Origin: Planctomycetota bacterium | GTDB taxonomy: Bacteria; Planctomycetota; UBA8742; UBA2392 | Length of the DNA stretch: 64,000 nt | NCBI GenBank assembly: GCA_015075515.1 | Contig: JABTUE010000004.1 | Coordinates: 186,001 to 250,000 of the forward strand | Reading direction: 5' to 3' | Shown here: in pieces, positions 10,874 through 19,301 of the stretch | Layout: each line of letters opens with the position of its first letter | How positions within the stretch are numbered: position 1 is the stretch's first letter | Made by a program: the position numbers and the translations under genes | Notes under the pieces: model-generated | Seen by the model: only the letters and a program-made list of their open reading frames with translations | What the model was told of the DNA's origin: nothing | The model's database searches: none

Positions 10874-11332
10874 CATGGAGACGGCGCGGGCGCGGTAGCC
10901 CAGGCGCTCGTAGAGTTTCGCGGCGGCATCATTGTGGGCCATGAGCTGAAGCCCCAGAAACGGCGCGCCGGTGGCGCGCACGTATTGTTCAGCCCGGGCA
11001 TGCAGGGCGCGGGCAATGCCGCGACGCCGGAACTCGGGCTTGACGCTGAGGTCAAAAATCCAGGGGTCCACGCGGCGGGTAAAGAAGTCCGTCTGCGAGC
11101 CGATCCAGCAATGGCCGGCGTAACGGCCGCCCAGTTCGGCGACAAACACCTTGTTGCGCCCGGGGTCGTTGGGCGCGAAGTGTCCCAGCAGCCAGTGGTG
11201 ATGGCGCCGGAACTCGTCTTCGTTCACGGGTTCGTCGGGCGGAATGCTGTCACGGAACGTGCGATAGTTCAGCAGCGCGAACTCGCGCCAGTCGCGCGCG
11301 GGTTCAAAGTCTCGGATCGCCAGCTCAGACAA
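10859..11332 (-). CDS. GNAT-family N-acetyltransferase
   Basis: The 157-residue protein shows the GNAT fold. It has the acetyl-CoA loop motif around RRRGIARALHARAEQYVRAT (motif A, R-x-x-G-x-A), preceded by the beta strand WIFDLSVKPEFR, and the C-terminal LGLQLMAHNDAAAKLYERLG strand-helix with the usual YERLGY ending. It would transfer an acetyl group from acetyl-CoA to an amine. The substrate cannot be predicted. The start is TTG at 11332, supported by CGGAGA nine bases upstream. This is the last chromosomal-style gene before the tRNA. Confidence 0.88.
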   Translation of the reverse strand: MSELAIRDFEPARDWREFALLNYRTFRDSIPPDEPVNEDEFRRHHHWLLGHFAPNDPGRNKVFVAELGGRYAGHCWIGSQTDFFTRRVDPWIFDLSVKPEFRRRGIARALHARAEQYVRATGAPFLGLQLMAHNDAAAKLYERLGYRARAVSMKKKL

Positions 11333-11443
11333 CGCAGGTCTCCGCGGAAAACGCCCGGATGATCATGCCCGCGCGCGAGTGACAGGGCAACATGGGCGCC
11401 TGCTTGCGCCAGCGTGGCGCCGGCATTACCATCCCGCCGCGTT

Positions 11444-11519
11444 GGGCCAATAGCTCAGCTGGTAGAGCACCTGCATGGCATGCAGGGGGTCAGGGGTTCG
11501 AGTCCCCTTTGGTCCACCA
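11444..11519 (+). tRNA. tRNA-Ala (anticodon GGC)
   Basis: A 76-base cloverleaf is complete. The acceptor stem GGGCCAA pairs with TTGGTCC and carries the G3:U70 wobble pair that marks alanine tRNAs. The D arm is GCTC-AGCTGGTAGA-GC and the anticodon stem CCTGC/GCAGG holds the loop ATGGCAT with anticodon GGC. The T arm contains GGTTCGAGTCC, and the CCA end is encoded. The 3' 30 bases also encode, in antisense, the end of the adjacent recombinase, so this gene is the attachment site of the island to the right. Confidence 0.97.
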
Positions 11520-11558
11520 TGCGGGACAGTTCTTCGCAAACGCGAGGGGCTGTCCCGC
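11490..11558. other. Probable attachment junction: tRNA 3' end plus abutting inverted repeat
   Basis: The tRNA 3' segment 11490-11519 is followed two bases after its CCA end by GCGGGACAG (11521-11529), perfectly inverted as CTGTCCCGC at 11550-11558. A smaller nested palindrome TCGC-AAAC-GCGA lies inside at 11534-11545. Serine integrase sites are imperfect inverted repeats of about this size, so this may be the element-derived half of the hybrid site, or a hairpin ending the recombinase message. No second copy of the tRNA end was noticed in the window. Confidence 0.5.
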
Positions 11559-13112
11559 TCCAATTTCGGTTGGTTCTGCGGCTAGCGGGTCTGGGCTTTG
11601 GGTCAGGTCTATGTCATAGATCGCAAGGGTCAGCCTGTCCTCGGTCAGCGTTGCGTGGTCGAGCATTAGCTGGAACAACTTTTTTCTTTGTTCCATGGTG
11701 GCGTTTTCGTAGGCCTTGGCGAAGTAGTTGAGGCCTTCTTTGGCCGTGTCGAGCTTGACCGATTTTCTCTTGAGCGTTTTGAGTTGTTCGCGGGTTTGGT
11801 CGAGTTCGGCTTGCAGGCCTACCTTTCTGGTTTCCAGGTCGGCGAGCCGTTCTTTGACGGAATTGGAGTTGCCTCCGCTGGCGAGGAAGTCCACCAGCGT
11901 GTCGAGTTGGGTGGACACAGCTGAGAGTTGGGCGAGGAGCGCGTTGACCTTGTCGTTGACCGACTTGCGTTCGTCCTCGTGCCCCAAGTTTGCCTGGCTG
12001 AGCACCATCGCGAGCAGAGCTGGATCTTCGGAGAGTTTGATGAGCCGCTGCGCGATGATGTTCTCGATGTCGTCGGCACCGACCCTTGAGGCGTTGCAGT
12101 CGCCGACGTCTCGTTGGCGGGCGCAGTGGTAGTATCTGTATTCCTTGCCTGTTTTGCCGCGGCTCCAGGTCATAGTCATGGCCGAGCCGCATCCGCACCG
12201 AAGCAGTCCCTCCAAGGGGAAGACGAACCTGGTCTTGGTTCGCGGGCGTGCGCGCACGATACCTTGACGCGTTAGCAGGGCTTGAACTTCGTCGAAGAGC
12301 TTGCGTTCGACGAGTGGCTGGTGTTTGGCCTCCAGCCATCGGCCTTTGTGCTGCTGCTTTCCGAGGTATACCTCGTCGGTGAGGATTCGCTGGACGGTGC
12401 TCTTACTGAAGCGCTTTCCGCCCTGGGAGAGGCCGCGGCGGCTCCTGTACTTCTTGGTACGCCAGCCTTGCTCGTTGAGTTTGCGCGCTGTTTCGCGAAG
12501 GCTTGCGGTCGCGAGGTAGGTTTCGAATGTGGCTTGGACGATTACGCGTTCTTCGTTGTTTGGCGTGAGCACGCCTTTGTTGTCGGGATCCGAGTCGTAG
12601 CCGAGTCTTGGTACGCCGCCGTTCCAGAGGTGCGCGACTTCAGCGCGCCAGTTCATCTTGCCGCGCACTCGCTCGGCAATGGTTGCTCGTTCGAGTTCTG
12701 CAAGTGCCGCGAGGAGCGTGATGAGAAAGCGTCCCATCGGGCCCGTGGTGTTTAGGTCTTCCTGTAGGGAGTAGAACTCGCACTTGAATGCCTCAAAGTG
12801 TTGGACGATGCGCAGCAGGTCTTGAGTGCTGCGGCTGATTCTATCCAACTTGGTGAAAACTACGCAGTTGACGCGGCCTTCGGCTATATCGCGCATCATG
12901 CGCTGGAACTCGCGCCGATGAGTATCTTTCGCGCTGGCGCTCTCGCGGTAGATTTCAGCCACGCACCATCGTTCGTCATTGGAAAGCGCGTTCTTCTGCT
13001 CAACGAAGTTGCGAAGCAATGACTCCTGGGTGACCAGCGAACCTGCCTCTTTGTCCACATCCTGCATCAGCGTGCTTACGCGAACATAGCAGCCTACCTT
13101 CTTGACGGTCAT
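11490..13112 (-). CDS. Large serine recombinase (site-specific integrase)
   Basis: The 540-residue protein has the N-terminal resolvase catalytic domain with nucleophile Ser13 in GCYVRVST, and KLDRISRSTQDLLRIVQHFE plus GPMGRFLITLLAALAELERA in their expected places. A recombinase DNA-binding domain follows, then a zinc ribbon (CGCGSAMTM...YHC...GDC, around residues 310-345) and a coiled-coil stretch near 395-470, the layout of large serine integrases. The last nine codons and stop (WWTKGDSNP) are antisense tRNA-Ala, so the true terminus depends on the integration site. A GGAGG site precedes the ATG. The enzyme would integrate and excise the island at the tRNA. All catalytic residues appear intact. 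Confidence 0.93.
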   Translation of the reverse strand: MTVKKVGCYVRVSTLMQDVDKEAGSLVTQESLLRNFVEQKNALSNDERWCVAEIYRESASAKDTHRREFQRMMRDIAEGRVNCVVFTKLDRISRSTQDLLRIVQHFEAFKCEFYSLQEDLNTTGPMGRFLITLLAALAELERATIAERVRGKMNWRAEVAHLWNGGVPRLGYDSDPDNKGVLTPNNEERVIVQATFETYLATASLRETARKLNEQGWRTKKYRSRRGLSQGGKRFSKSTVQRILTDEVYLGKQQHKGRWLEAKHQPLVERKLFDEVQALLTRQGIVRARPRTKTRFVFPLEGLLRCGCGSAMTMTWSRGKTGKEYRYYHCARQRDVGDCNASRVGADDIENIIAQRLIKLSEDPALLAMVLSQANLGHEDERKSVNDKVNALLAQLSAVSTQLDTLVDFLASGGNSNSVKERLADLETRKVGLQAELDQTREQLKTLKRKSVKLDTAKEGLNYFAKAYENATMEQRKKLFQLMLDHATLTEDRLTLAIYDIDLTQSPDPLAAEPTEIGAGQPLAFAKNCPAWWTKGDSNP

Positions 13113-13194
13113 CGCGAGACCTCCATTGCCTTGGAAGGCGCTATTCTAGCGGAGTTGCGGGCGGTTGCCAGAAATCCTTCGTAACTTGCGGGTT

Positions 13195-13512
13195 TCACGA
13201 TGGACTGTCTTGGGATTTGTCAGTGGCTGCCGCATTGAGGCGCTCGGACATTTCGTGCCAGAGTTTGGCGAGTCTTTCAGCTCGTTCCTGGGGCGTAAGG
13301 TAGCTGTACGGGTTGGCCGGGTTGCGTACTTTCGCTTGTACGACCTCGACGGGGAGGTCGCCCATGTCCCTGCGGCTCTTGCCGTTCTTCGCGGATCGCT
13401 CTTCCGCTTGCGGCGCCGGCGAGTGCGGCATCTTCGGCGGCGGCGTTGGTGCTACGGTTTTCGCCAGTGCGTCCGTCGAATTGTTGTCTTGGCCGTCTTG
13501 CATGGTTGGCAC
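13195..13512 (-). CDS. Small proline-rich protein of unknown function
   Basis: The frame of 105 codons starts with GTG at 13512 or, more plausibly, ATG at 13503 (MQDGQDNN). Neither has a Shine-Dalgarno site. The first half is Pro/Ala/Ser-rich and probably disordered. The second half looks like a short folded helical segment, with YSYLTPQERAERLAKLWHEM. No family is recognised. It lies between the recombinase and the VWA gene on the same strand, separated from the latter by a GC-rich hairpin. It may be a minor member of the triad operon. Confidence 0.55.
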   Translation of the reverse strand: MPTMQDGQDNNSTDALAKTVAPTPPPKMPHSPAPQAEERSAKNGKSRRDMGDLPVEVVQAKVRNPANPYSYLTPQERAERLAKLWHEMSERLNAAATDKSQDSPS

Positions 13513-13524
13513 GCGGGGGCGGGA

Positions 13525-13546
13525 GAGGGGCGCTGTTGCGCCCCTC
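13525..13546 (-). terminator. Strong GC hairpin after the VWA gene
   Basis: GAGGGGCGC (13525-13533) pairs perfectly with GCGCCCCTC (13538-13546) around TGTT. It lies 95 bases beyond the VWA stop on the minus strand and just upstream of the small Pro-rich gene. There is no U tract. It probably separates or attenuates transcription between the triad and the recombinase end of the operon. Confidence 0.5.
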
Positions 13547-13640
13547 CGGTGTTGGTGGGCTTATTGACCGCATGGTCGGCGGGAAGTTGTGGGCTGCCGC
13601 GCGGCAGTCTGGGCCGGGTTTGATGCTCGGCCGCGAGGGC

Positions 13641-14282
13641 CTAGCAGTTGCGGGCGGTTTGGGTGATGGTCTTGCCGAGTTTGGCGAAGATGCGCTTGTA
13701 GCTTTCGGCGTCGTTGTGCTTGTTGATGTCAAAGAACATGCCGCCGGTTTCGCGGCAGAGCTTGAGGTAGTCCGCGTCTTCGGGTCCGATGATGTGGATG
13801 AAGCACCCGTTCTTGATGGCCAGCTTGAGGACTTCCTTCGCGTCAAGGCCGTCCAAGGTCTTGCGGTGCGGCCCGCTGTTCGTGGTCAGGACGATGTTCT
13901 TGGGGTGGCGCGGTTTCATGTTCGGCCAAGGACCCCGGATGGCTGCGAGGATGGCGTCAAGCTGGCTTTCAGGGTCCGTGGTGTTGGCGATCACGGGTTC
14001 CTTTTCGAGCTTGTTCTTGAACTCGTCCACGGTCATGAACCCGTCGTCGCGCAGGCCTTCGTCGCGTTTGTTGTCGATGAGGTCGCGAACGACAAGGAAG
14101 GCCGGCATGAGGTTGACCTTGCCGGCTGCGCATTCGGCGACGGCGACGCTGATGTTGCGGCGCACCATGGCGATGATTGGATCCATCGAGTAGGTGAAGT
14201 CCGTGATGATCTTGCAGGGCGCATCGATGAAGGGCTCCTGCACAGTGGGCGGGATGGCGATGCTCTTGGCGTAGGTGGTCAT
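13641..14282 (-). CDS. von Willebrand A-domain protein, TerY-like
   Basis: The 213-residue cytoplasmic protein is a single VWA domain. The first strand carries a metal-site (MIDAS) motif in the tolerated form D28-F-T30-Y-S32, in CKIITDFTYSMDP. Further into the fold are KNIVLTTNSGPHRK and an NGCFIHIIGPEDADY strand. VWA domains bind partners through a bound metal. Next to a kinase and a PP2C phosphatase, this matches the TerY member of TerY-P triads, where it is thought to be the effector or scaffold whose state is set by phosphorylation. AGGAGA lies eight bases before the ATG. The gene follows the kinase gene with an 11-base gap. Confidence 0.8.
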   Translation of the reverse strand: MTTYAKSIAIPPTVQEPFIDAPCKIITDFTYSMDPIIAMVRRNISVAVAECAAGKVNLMPAFLVVRDLIDNKRDEGLRDDGFMTVDEFKNKLEKEPVIANTTDPESQLDAILAAIRGPWPNMKPRHPKNIVLTTNSGPHRKTLDGLDAKEVLKLAIKNGCFIHIIGPEDADYLKLCRETGGMFFDINKHNDAESYKRIFAKLGKTITQTARNC

Positions 14283-14293
14283 GGCTCTTTCTC

Positions 14294-15109
14294 CTATAAG
14301 GTTTTGATGACTTCGCGAAGCGAAGGACGATCAGTGGGTTCATAGGCCAGCATGCGGCCGATCAACGCGATAACCTCTTCGGGAACCTGGGCGGTATGCA
14401 GGTGTTTGGCGAGGGACGCATTCCAGCGAAGGCCGTGAAACTCTTCTGTGGGCGCGGTGGGAAATGGCGGGCAGCCGGTCAGCATGTGGTATGCGGTGGC
14501 GCCGAGGCAGTAGACGTCGCTTGCCGTGTTTACAGATGCATGCGCGTACTGTTCGGGTGGTGCGTAGCCGGGCGTGAAGCCAGGCATGATTGGCGGGCGC
14601 AGCAACTCGCCTGATAGTCCCAAGTCCAGCAGGACGACGTTGTCGAACATGAACATCTGGATGTTGCTGGGCGTAGGGTCGCGGTGGGCAAAGCCTGCGC
14701 GCTCGAACAGCATCAATGCGAGGGTAACGGCTTTGAGGATGTGACGGGCACTCTGGTAGACGATGCGGTTGTCGGGTTGCAGTCGGTGCGCAACGGTTTC
14801 ACCCTCGATATAGGGTTCGACCAGGAAGTGGTCTCCGTTGATGAAGTAGCTGGTGGGCGCAACGATGTGGTTGATCGCGTGTTCCCAGCCGGGTGTGCGT
14901 GCCGTCTTGGACAGAAGACTGGCACACCTGAGCTGGTGGTTGGCATGAGCCACGCTGGGACGGATGAGGACCTTGAGGCAGACCTGAAAGCCGATGGGAT
15001 CGAGCGCTCGGTAGGCGTGAACTTGGCCTCCCTGGCCGAGTTCTTCAACGATGGTGAATTCGCCGAAGTCGCCGCGAATCTTGTCTGATGGGGAGTAGCA
15101 GACGGGCAT
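14294..15109 (-). CDS. Ser/Thr protein kinase of the TerY-P triad
   Basis: The 271-residue protein is one Hanks-type kinase domain with no membrane segment. It has the glycine loop GQGGQVH (25-31), ATP-binding Lys46 in CLKVL, the catalytic loop HRDPTPSN (His142-Arg-Asp144, Asn149), DLG at 162-164 in place of DFG, an APPEQ-type activation segment end in GYAPPEQ, and the conserved Arg near the C-terminus (PTDRPSLRE). Catalytic residues are intact. Pro145 replaces the usual Lys or Val after HRD, which is unusual. GGAGG precedes the ATG, and the gene starts four bases after the phosphatase stop, so phosphatase and kinase are coupled. The likely targets are the VWA protein or the ATPase encoded in the same run. 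Confidence 0.92.
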   Translation of the reverse strand: MPVCYSPSDKIRGDFGEFTIVEELGQGGQVHAYRALDPIGFQVCLKVLIRPSVAHANHQLRCASLLSKTARTPGWEHAINHIVAPTSYFINGDHFLVEPYIEGETVAHRLQPDNRIVYQSARHILKAVTLALMLFERAGFAHRDPTPSNIQMFMFDNVVLLDLGLSGELLRPPIMPGFTPGYAPPEQYAHASVNTASDVYCLGATAYHMLTGCPPFPTAPTEEFHGLRWNASLAKHLHTAQVPEEVIALIGRMLAYEPTDRPSLREVIKTL

Positions 15110-15112
15110 GGC

Positions 15113-15895
15113 CTATTCCTCCTCGAAAGTGAGCTCGTCGAGCGCGCGAGTGTCGTCGTTGCCCGCGATGATGAGCGTGGCGTTGTCGGTGGCGAATGCG
15201 TGGATGGCGCGTTCGAGCTGGTGGCGGGCGGTGTCGATCCATGGCTGGCAGCAGGCGACAGCCGTCAGTACTTCGCCGGCCGCTTCAAAGGCTCCGTCCG
15301 AGCAGACGATGAGCCGGTCGAACTCTTGGAGTTCTTCATGGGCGTAGTGCGCGTCGCTGCTGGTTTCTTGGCGCAGGCTGATGTAGCTGGCGAGTACGCC
15401 GCGGAAGGGGCTGTTCTCGTACTCATCGCGGGTGAGTGCGCCGGCGGCAACGAGTCTTGCTGCGCGGGAGTGCTCTTCGCTGACGATGCGGACACCGTTT
15501 TTGTTGCCGATGAGGATGGGGCTGTCGCCGATGTTGGTGAAGAAGGCGTGGCCGTTGATGATGACGCACGCGGAGAGAGTAGTTGCGGCATCGCCAAGCT
15601 CAGGATCCGTTTTGGTGTCGCGGGCGAGTTGTTTGGTAGCCGCGTGGCGGGCGCGCTCGCAATGCGCGCGAAAGGTGGCGAGGGTGTGGCGTTCGCCGGT
15701 GGCGAACGCGTGAAGTTGGCGCGCGTAGGCCTTGGTTGTGGTGAAGCTTGCCCAGCTTCCGCCAGGAGTGCTGCCAACCCCGTCAGCGACGATGGAAACG
15801 ATGAACTCGCCGCTTTCCGAGTCGAACTTGCCTGCGTGCCGCGAGTCCTGTTGGGTGTCTCGCTTGCCGATGTGTTGGATGACGCGAAGTTCCAT
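15113..15895 (-). CDS. PP2C-family protein phosphatase of the TerY-P triad
   Basis: The 260-residue protein carries the PP2C metal-binding motifs in order: RDTQQDS (residues 12-18), VADGVGS (Asp38-Gly39), TNIGDSPILI, VCSDGAFE and the final DNATLIIA. All metal-coordinating aspartates expected for a Mn/Mg-dependent Ser/Thr phosphatase are present. There is no membrane segment or sensor domain, so it is a stand-alone cytoplasmic enzyme, likely reversing the adjacent kinase. A GGGAG site precedes the ATG. It is separated from the ATPase gene upstream by 141 bases without a gene, so triad transcription could start there or read through. Confidence 0.93.
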   Translation of the reverse strand: MELRVIQHIGKRDTQQDSRHAGKFDSESGEFIVSIVADGVGSTPGGSWASFTTTKAYARQLHAFATGERHTLATFRAHCERARHAATKQLARDTKTDPELGDAATTLSACVIINGHAFFTNIGDSPILIGNKNGVRIVSEEHSRAARLVAAGALTRDEYENSPFRGVLASYISLRQETSSDAHYAHEELQEFDRLIVCSDGAFEAAGEVLTAVACCQPWIDTARHQLERAIHAFATDNATLIIAGNDDTRALDELTFEEE

Positions 15896-16036
15896 GCTGT
15901 TTCTCCCGTCAGGTCAGTAACGGAGTAAGGGCTGGGCTTTTGCGCGGCGTTTGAAGGTTTCTTGCGAGCCCTTGGGCGTTGCGTGGCTTCCTGCTTGGAT
16001 AACGTGGCAGGGTCGTTTGGTTTTCAGGAAATCGAG

Positions 16037-18175
16037 TCAGGGCGAGAGCAGCGATGGTTGTTTGATTGCGTCGTAGAAGCTGATGACGCCGATGCGTGGG
16101 TTGTTTACGAACTGTTTCCGCAGCTTGTCTCGGACCCGGCCTGTTTCGGCGACGATGACGTATTTCGCGATCTGGTCGCCTGACTCTACGAGGGTGCGCG
16201 CGTTTTTCGTTTCGTGGTCCGCGTTCTTGGTTGAAGCGAACTCGATGCAGATTGCTTTGCCGTCTTGAAGTCTGGCGAGGATGTCCACGCGCTTGAGGTT
16301 TTGGCCGATGGCGCCTTCAAGCTCGACACTGACGACCCCAGGCAGGGTTCTGACGAGTTGGCCGAGGGAGTGCTGGTAGTAGCGAGTGCTGTGCTTGCCG
16401 CGCGTGACCATGAATGACTCGGGAGAGGCCAACTTGAGTTGTTGGCGGGCGAGGTCGGTGACGATGGCGAGTTTGATGGGCTTGCCGTTCTTGCCGGTGA
16501 CTCGCGCATCGTCTTTTTCTAGCCAGCCCATGGCGCGGGCTGTTCGCAAGAGCCCTTCCTTTTCCGTGCCACCTTTTATCCCGGCTGCTTTGAAGTGGGT
16601 CTCGTGGCCTTCAAACCAGTGTTCGTTGGCGCTGGCAACGAACTGCTTGATCGGCGCGAGTTCGTCAGGCTTTTGCTCGCCTTCCTGCTGTGCCGATTCT
16701 GTTTGAGTTGGCTGCGTTGCTTCGACGGGCGCTGGTGTGCCAGATGGCGCTTCGTTGTTTGGATTGTCGTTCGGGATGTTGGTTGTGAGCCAATTGCCGA
16801 GGCGTTGTTTGCGTTCTGCCTCGCCGAATTCGGCCTCCGGGATTAGGGGAATCCGGATGAACGTTGGTGCGCGGTAGGCGGCGAAGGGCTGTCTTGCGAT
16901 GGCTCGGCCGGCTTCCCCGCCCTGCAGTTCGGCGGTCATGGGGTCTTTGAACGACAGTCCCATCGCGGCCATGCTTTGGGTCAGGTCGCGTTGGTTAGTT
17001 TGGGGTCCGACGAGCACGAATGTTTGCACGTTGCCGAGTACGTCGTTTGACAAGGCTCCGATGTTTTGCGGGGCGACCAGGAAGGAAAAGCCGGCGTGCC
17101 TGCTGATTCGTATCAGGCGATGAACGGCGCCGCCTTCACGGCAGGCCTCTTGCAAGTCGTCCAGCACGACCAGGTGTTTAAGTTCGGGTGTGCTGGTTCT
17201 GGTGTGTTGTTGTCGCAGCCAGAGTTGGCCGAGCAGGAGCTCGATGAGAAAGGCCGCGTCTTCAGGCGAGTAGCTTCCGGTTTCAATGACCAGGTTGGTG
17301 CTGCCAAAGAGTTCGTGGACGTTGATGCCGGTTCGCGTGTTCAGGACGCCGAGGCCGTTGAGGGCGAAGTTCTTGAGCGTGAGTGTGAGGCTTTCTTCGT
17401 GTTGGCTCTTGCCGCCCATGCGCGCCCGGTAGGCGCGCGAGTCGAAGAACTTGAGGATGTCGTGGTAGCCCGGCCATTGGCGCTCTTGTGGCCGCGTTGA
17501 AGGGTTGAGGGTCTTGAGGTCGTGAAGAAGCAATTCGATGCCGCGGTGTAGAACGAGCAAGGCGTCGTGGCGTGAGAATCTCTGGCCGAAGGCCGTGCAG
17601 AACCAGTGCGCCGTTTTCTGCGTTTCTTCCGCCAATACCCGGAGAGTTGCGGTTGTGCCGAGGTAGGTTGGCCGTGTTGGGCAGAGCTTGAGTTCTTCAA
17701 GCTGGACGATCTTGAACGCGTCGCGAACCGGCTCGGGGATGCGCTTGCGAAAGCTTGCGTTGCGTGCGAACACGATCACGCGGCACAGCACGGCCGCTTG
17801 CAACACGAGATAGGCCAAAAGGTTGGTTTTGCCAGAACCGACGGGGCCGGCCACGACGGCGTTGATGCTGGGCGTGTTGAGCAGGTTGCCCGTGCGGCGC
17901 AGTTCCAGCCGGTATGGGATGCCGGTTCGGGTTTCAAAGCCGAGTGTGATGTAGCCGCGGTGTATGCCGTCTTTGAGGCTGGGGTGGTGGAACGGGTCTC
18001 CGCCGCGCGTTCTTGCTTCGGCGTCGCGGACGAGGTCCTGATAGTACAGGCGCAAATCGTCGTCATCTTTTGAGTGGCGCAGGTAGGTCTCAAAGTGTTC
18101 GCGAAGCGCCTGGTCTTTCGCCAACGAAGAGGCGTAAAAGCGCTTTTCGAGTTCTTCCCATTTCCAGAGCGACAT
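16037..18175 (-). CDS. HerA/TraG-like ATPase fused to winged helix and PD-(D/E)xK-type domain
   Basis: The 712-residue protein has a P-loop ATPase with Walker A VVAGPVGSGKTNLLAYL near residue 112 and Walker B HLVVLDDLQEA near residue 335, of the kind found in DNA-pumping HerA/FtsK/TraG proteins. A Pro/Glu/Gln linker at 480-520 leads to a winged-helix-like region (about 525-600). The last 130 residues read VDILARLQDGKAICIEF followed by ASTK, matching the D-(x)n-E-x-K core of restriction-type nucleases in the spacing of the second fusion protein at 55126-57684. It probably translocates or senses DNA and cuts or binds it. It has no SD of note and starts seven bases after the upstream gene's stop. 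Its place beside the triad suggests control by phosphorylation. Confidence 0.82.
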   Translation of the reverse strand: MSLWKWEELEKRFYASSLAKDQALREHFETYLRHSKDDDDLRLYYQDLVRDAEARTRGGDPFHHPSLKDGIHRGYITLGFETRTGIPYRLELRRTGNLLNTPSINAVVAGPVGSGKTNLLAYLVLQAAVLCRVIVFARNASFRKRIPEPVRDAFKIVQLEELKLCPTRPTYLGTTATLRVLAEETQKTAHWFCTAFGQRFSRHDALLVLHRGIELLLHDLKTLNPSTRPQERQWPGYHDILKFFDSRAYRARMGGKSQHEESLTLTLKNFALNGLGVLNTRTGINVHELFGSTNLVIETGSYSPEDAAFLIELLLGQLWLRQQHTRTSTPELKHLVVLDDLQEACREGGAVHRLIRISRHAGFSFLVAPQNIGALSNDVLGNVQTFVLVGPQTNQRDLTQSMAAMGLSFKDPMTAELQGGEAGRAIARQPFAAYRAPTFIRIPLIPEAEFGEAERKQRLGNWLTTNIPNDNPNNEAPSGTPAPVEATQPTQTESAQQEGEQKPDELAPIKQFVASANEHWFEGHETHFKAAGIKGGTEKEGLLRTARAMGWLEKDDARVTGKNGKPIKLAIVTDLARQQLKLASPESFMVTRGKHSTRYYQHSLGQLVRTLPGVVSVELEGAIGQNLKRVDILARLQDGKAICIEFASTKNADHETKNARTLVESGDQIAKYVIVAETGRVRDKLRKQFVNNPRIGVISFYDAIKQPSLLSP

Positions 18176-18182
18176 GGCTGTT

Positions 18183-18776
18183 TTACCGGTAGGCGCGAAA
18201 CCATGCGTGCCAGAGCCCGCGCATGACCAAGGCGACGAGTTTCAGCACGAAGCCGAACAGGCTGAGCAAGACTTCCACGGCGCGAACGAACAGGCACCAC
18301 GAGCAAAAGCGGCTTTTGGAGAACAGGAACTGCCACGCGTGACGCCGGCAGAGCGGAGCGTTGCAGCGCGTGCACTGAATGACGCTGTCTTTGGTCTGTG
18401 GGCCGCAATACTTGAGCTGACTCTTGCGGCGAAACTTGCAACACCAGAAGGCCACTTCGTCCGGGTTGCCGACGCGAACGCCGCTCGGCAGCACCAGGTG
18501 ATTGGAGCGTTCCGTGGTTGCGAACCCGCCTTGGTCGTCAAAGTCTGTTTGTTTGTCGTTGGAGAGTTTGAGCGCGATGCCCTGGAAAGCCATGTGGCGC
18601 AGCGTGAGCTGTTGCTTGCGACTGCGCGCGCCAAGACCGGGCTTTTCGGGGACGGGAGGTTGTTGGAGCAACGCAAGTTGCTGGGCAAGGGCAAGCGCAC
18701 CAAGCGCGGCAGCTTCCCCGTCAGGAGGATTAGCCGGCTTCGCCTCATCGACTTGTGGTGGATCGGCGTCGGCCAT
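18183..18776 (-). CDS. Cysteine-rich, C-terminally membrane-anchored protein
   Basis: The 197-residue protein has a Pro/Ala-rich N-terminus and a middle region of unknown fold. A cluster of cysteines and histidines at about 130-170 (FWCC, KYCG, CTRCNAPLCRRH, FCSWC) suggests a zinc-binding treble-clef or RING-like domain. One or two hydrophobic segments at 168-195 would place the tail in the membrane. No family is recognised. GCGGAGA precedes the ATG, and it is tightly packed between the membrane protein and the ATPase, so it is a likely partner that tethers or assembles the ATPase at the membrane. Confidence 0.75.
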   Translation of the reverse strand: MADADPPQVDEAKPANPPDGEAAALGALALAQQLALLQQPPVPEKPGLGARSRKQQLTLRHMAFQGIALKLSNDKQTDFDDQGGFATTERSNHLVLPSGVRVGNPDEVAFWCCKFRRKSQLKYCGPQTKDSVIQCTRCNAPLCRRHAWQFLFSKSRFCSWCLFVRAVEVLLSLFGFVLKLVALVMRGLWHAWFRAYR

Positions 18777-18779
18777 CGG

Positions 18780-19301
18780 CTATCTCCGCAGCAGTCGATA
18801 CAAGACGGCAATGGCGAAAAGCGCTGTCGCCCAGGTGGCGAGTTCCTTAACTTGGCGGTCGCGGGCTTCAGGCCACAACTGAACCTGCGTCCAAAGCCAC
18901 GCCAGAAAAATGGCCGCGATCGTGACCGCGCCAGTTGTCAGGATGGCTCGCGAGCGCATACGCGCGTCAGAACGCCAGCGCAAAGCCCAAAGCCAGCACA
19001 AACCAATCAAGGCGACAGCGACAATGGAAAGATCGCGATAGAACTCCGCGTAAACAGTGAGGCCGACCTGGGGGCGCAAATCCAGCGGGAAAACCACCTC
19101 GTGGCGAAACCAAAGCCAAATCATCGTCCCAACGGTCAACCCAAGTACAACAAACGCCAGACACCCCCGCCCGCTCGCCGGGGTGGAAGGCACCATCCGA
19201 ATCTGCTCGACAGGCTCCACGGGCGCAGCCTCGACAGGCTGCCTGCCCTTTACGCCATCGCGGTGCGCCTCACGCGCAACCACCTCACGACCATCACCCA
19301 T
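18780..19301 (-). CDS. Small integral membrane protein, unknown
   Basis: The 173-residue protein has a polar N-terminus of about 45 residues followed by four predicted membrane helices (near 47-67, 85-108, 118-140 and 150-170). No enzymatic motif or family is recognised. CGGAGGT lies seven bases before the ATG. It ends three bases before the start of the Cys-rich membrane protein gene, implying joint expression and possibly a membrane complex with it. Confidence 0.78.
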   Translation of the reverse strand: MGDGREVVAREAHRDGVKGRQPVEAAPVEPVEQIRMVPSTPASGRGCLAFVVLGLTVGTMIWLWFRHEVVFPLDLRPQVGLTVYAEFYRDLSIVAVALIGLCWLWALRWRSDARMRSRAILTTGAVTIAAIFLAWLWTQVQLWPEARDRQVKELATWATALFAIAVLYRLLRR

